Assembly: GCA_946410595.1 (NCBI GenBank)
Contig: CAMKAU010000004.1
Coordinates: 1-59,218, forward strand
DNA length: 59,218 nucleotides
Direction: 5' to 3'
Source: an uncultured Clostridia bacterium
GTDB taxonomy: Bacteria; Bacillota; Clostridia; Oscillospirales; CAG-272
Shown: piece after piece, positions 58,284-59,218 of the stretch
Numbering within the stretch: position 1 is the stretch's first letter
Layout of the letters: each line of letters begins with the position of its first letter
The notes under the pieces: model-generated
The model's database searches: none
Seen by the model: only the letters and a program-made list of their open reading frames with translations
Told to the model about the DNA's origin: nothing
Program-made: the position numbers and the translations under genes

Positions 58284-59087
58284 GTGTTCGGTGCGATTTA
58301 CGGCGACGTGATCGGGTCGTATTATGAAGTCCATTGCACGAAAAACTATGATTTTCCGTTTGAGAACGACAGCACGTTTACCGACGACAGCGTTCTGATC
58401 GCCGCAGTATGCAAAACTATTCTGAACGATCCCTCCGAGATCGGGCGTTTCGGCGTTCGCTCGCGCGGAATGCAGTACGGAGCGCAGTACCGTCAGTTTT
58501 ACTCCTATTTCCCGCACGCCGGGTTCGGAAATATGTTTTCCGAATGGGCGCGTGATCCGTCCGCAAGACCTAACAAGAGTTTTGCAAACGGCGCCGCAAT
58601 GCGCGTTTTTCCTATCGCTTACGCATATAAGGATTTCGACCAAATGATGCTTCAGGTAAAAGCGAGTTGTTATCCGACTCACAATCACCGCGAGGCGATC
58701 ACAGGAGCGATGGCTGTCGCCGCCGCAGTCAGGATTGCTTTGGACGGCGGGTCAAAAGATGATATCAAAAAGTATATTGAAAAACGCTTTTATGACCTTT
58801 CATCGCCGCTTTCCACGCTCCATGAAACGCACGTTTTCGACAGCCGCGCGTCGTACAGCGTTCCGCCCGCGATCATCGCTTTTCTGGAATCACACGATTA
58901 CGAAAACGCCGTCAGAAACGCCGTTTCACTCGGAGGTGACGCTGACACGCAGGCGTGCATCGCGGGAGGCATTGCCGAAGCGTTTTATCACGAAATACCG
59001 GAGCATATAAAACAGTTCTGTGATCGCAGGATCGATATTACGATCAAAAATGCCGTTCGCGAGTTTGAAAACAAGTATTGCAAATAG
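58284..59087 (+). CDS. ADP-ribosylglycohydrolase family protein
   Basis: The 267-residue protein has the DraG-type magnesium motifs GDVIGSYYE near the start, FTDDSVLIAAV (TDDS) and LGGDADTQACIAGGIAEAF (GGDADT), plus SFANGAAMRVFPIAYAY. It should remove ADP-ribose from a protein or other acceptor in the cytoplasm. The GTG at 58284 has GGAGGTGAT upstream, a nearly full match to the anti-Shine-Dalgarno sequence. A TATACT box lies at 58253-58258. The gene looks less GC-rich than the rest of the window and lies directly after tRNA genes, which hints at acquisition. No DarT or macro-domain partner is in view. Confidence 0.93.
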   Translation: MFGAIYGDVIGSYYEVHCTKNYDFPFENDSTFTDDSVLIAAVCKTILNDPSEIGRFGVRSRGMQYGAQYRQFYSYFPHAGFGNMFSEWARDPSARPNKSFANGAAMRVFPIAYAYKDFDQMMLQVKASCYPTHNHREAITGAMAVAAAVRIALDGGSKDDIKKYIEKRFYDLSSPLSTLHETHVFDSRASYSVPPAIIAFLESHDYENAVRNAVSLGGDADTQACIAGGIAEAFYHEIPEHIKQFCDRRIDITIKNAVREFENKYCK

Positions 59088-59098
59088 TTTTATGTATC

Positions 59099-59125
59099 GG
59101 AGCAGGCTCGCCTGCTCCTTTTTTT
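59099..59125 (+). terminator. Terminator of the ADP-ribosylglycohydrolase gene
   Basis: GGAGCAGG (59099-59106) and CCTGCTCC (59111-59118) form a stem with a CTCG loop followed by TTTTTTT. Confidence 0.9.
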
Positions 59126-59131
59126 CGGGGT

Positions 59132-59159
59132 CCCCGGCAAGCCGATAGGCTTGTTGGGG
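59132..59159. other. Interrupted hairpin near the window end
   Basis: CCCC-gg-CAAGCC (59132-59143) pairs with GGCTTG-tt-GGGG (59148-59159) around GATA, with a two-by-two internal loop. No T run follows on the minus strand. It lies between the two convergent genes. Confidence 0.4.
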
Positions 59160-59165
59160 TGATTT

Positions 59166-59218
59166 TTATCCTCCTTCCTCGGTTTCTTCTCCGTCGTCGC
59201 CGTAGTGTACCTTGATCG
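59166..59218 (-). CDS. C-terminal end of an unidentified protein (partial)
   Basis: One minus-strand frame ends in IKVHYGDDGEETEEGG and a TAA at 59166. The acidic tail and the absence of stops are consistent with a real protein end, but 17 codons are too few to identify it. The N-terminal part lies outside the window. Confidence 0.4.
   Translation of the reverse strand, partial: IKVHYGDDGEETEEGG

Overview
The window looks like a chromosomal segment of a GC-rich, anaerobic, Gram-positive-type bacterium, most likely an uncultured member of the class Clostridia (Oscillospirales or Christensenellales-like). The reasons are: a single-chain pyruvate:ferredoxin oxidoreductase, IreB, a DarA-type c-di-AMP receptor, a minimal SufCB pair, an AzlCD exporter, a YtrA-type GntR regulator, ten lipoproteins with Cys lipoboxes, strong GGAGG ribosome binding sites and clean TTGACA-17-TATAAT type promoters. 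I see no phage, insertion sequence, integrase or CRISPR array. The assignment to a lineage is inference; no rRNA gene is present.

Layout. 1-246: end of a secreted Cys-rich protein. 429-3179: autoregulated-looking GntR/ABC transporter operon. 3237-4079 rsmA, 4190 tRNA-Thr, 4368-4904 ECF-type S component, 4963-8520 PFOR. 8680-12661 (minus): ireB, ribF, a D,D-carboxypeptidase homologue with altered motifs, and a lipoprotein. 12801-16988 (minus): azlC, azlD and a 1029-residue lipoprotein. 17195-22762 (plus): lipid kinase plus PAP2 membrane protein, an AlaX-type editing protein, Tex and a small Cys-motif protein. 22824-26127 (plus): two lipoprotein serpins and a third lipoprotein. 26173-27761 (minus): ThrH and a ROK sugar kinase. 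27927-32942 (minus): a BMP-type nucleoside ABC importer. 33149-36266 (minus): an ABC exporter with an added N-terminal domain, a DUF1854 protein and a c-di-AMP receptor. 36493-39303 (minus): sufC-sufB and a cytoplasmic BNR-repeat protein. 39419-42551 (minus): an SsuABC/NMT1-like importer and a Crp/Fnr regulator. 42679-43902 pepT. 44119-53047 (plus): tandem GH43-like lipoproteins, then a GAF-ABC ATPase and an FtsX-type permease with a long coiled coil. 53221-54195: GMP synthase ATP-PPase subunit. 54460-57793 (minus): GT-C-like membrane enzyme, metallophosphoesterase and a DUF1287 lipoprotein. 58003-58173: tRNA-Leu and initiator tRNA. 58284-59087: ADP-ribosylglycohydrolase-like gene with lower GC. 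A C-terminal fragment of one more minus-strand gene closes the window.

Most of the window is core metabolism and envelope biology: pyruvate oxidation, flavin and purine metabolism, Fe-S assembly, nucleoside uptake, peptide use and cell-surface enzymes. The most promising unexplained pieces are: (1) the exporter/DUF1854/c-di-AMP-receptor operon; (2) the GAF-fused ABC ATPase with its coiled-coil FtsX partner; (3) a perfect 16-bp palindrome centred about 40 bp upstream of the predicted start of the importer operon and directly behind the Crp/Fnr gene; (4) paired serpins whose reactive loops differ between identical flanks; and (5) a D,D-carboxypeptidase homologue in which two of three catalytic motifs are changed.
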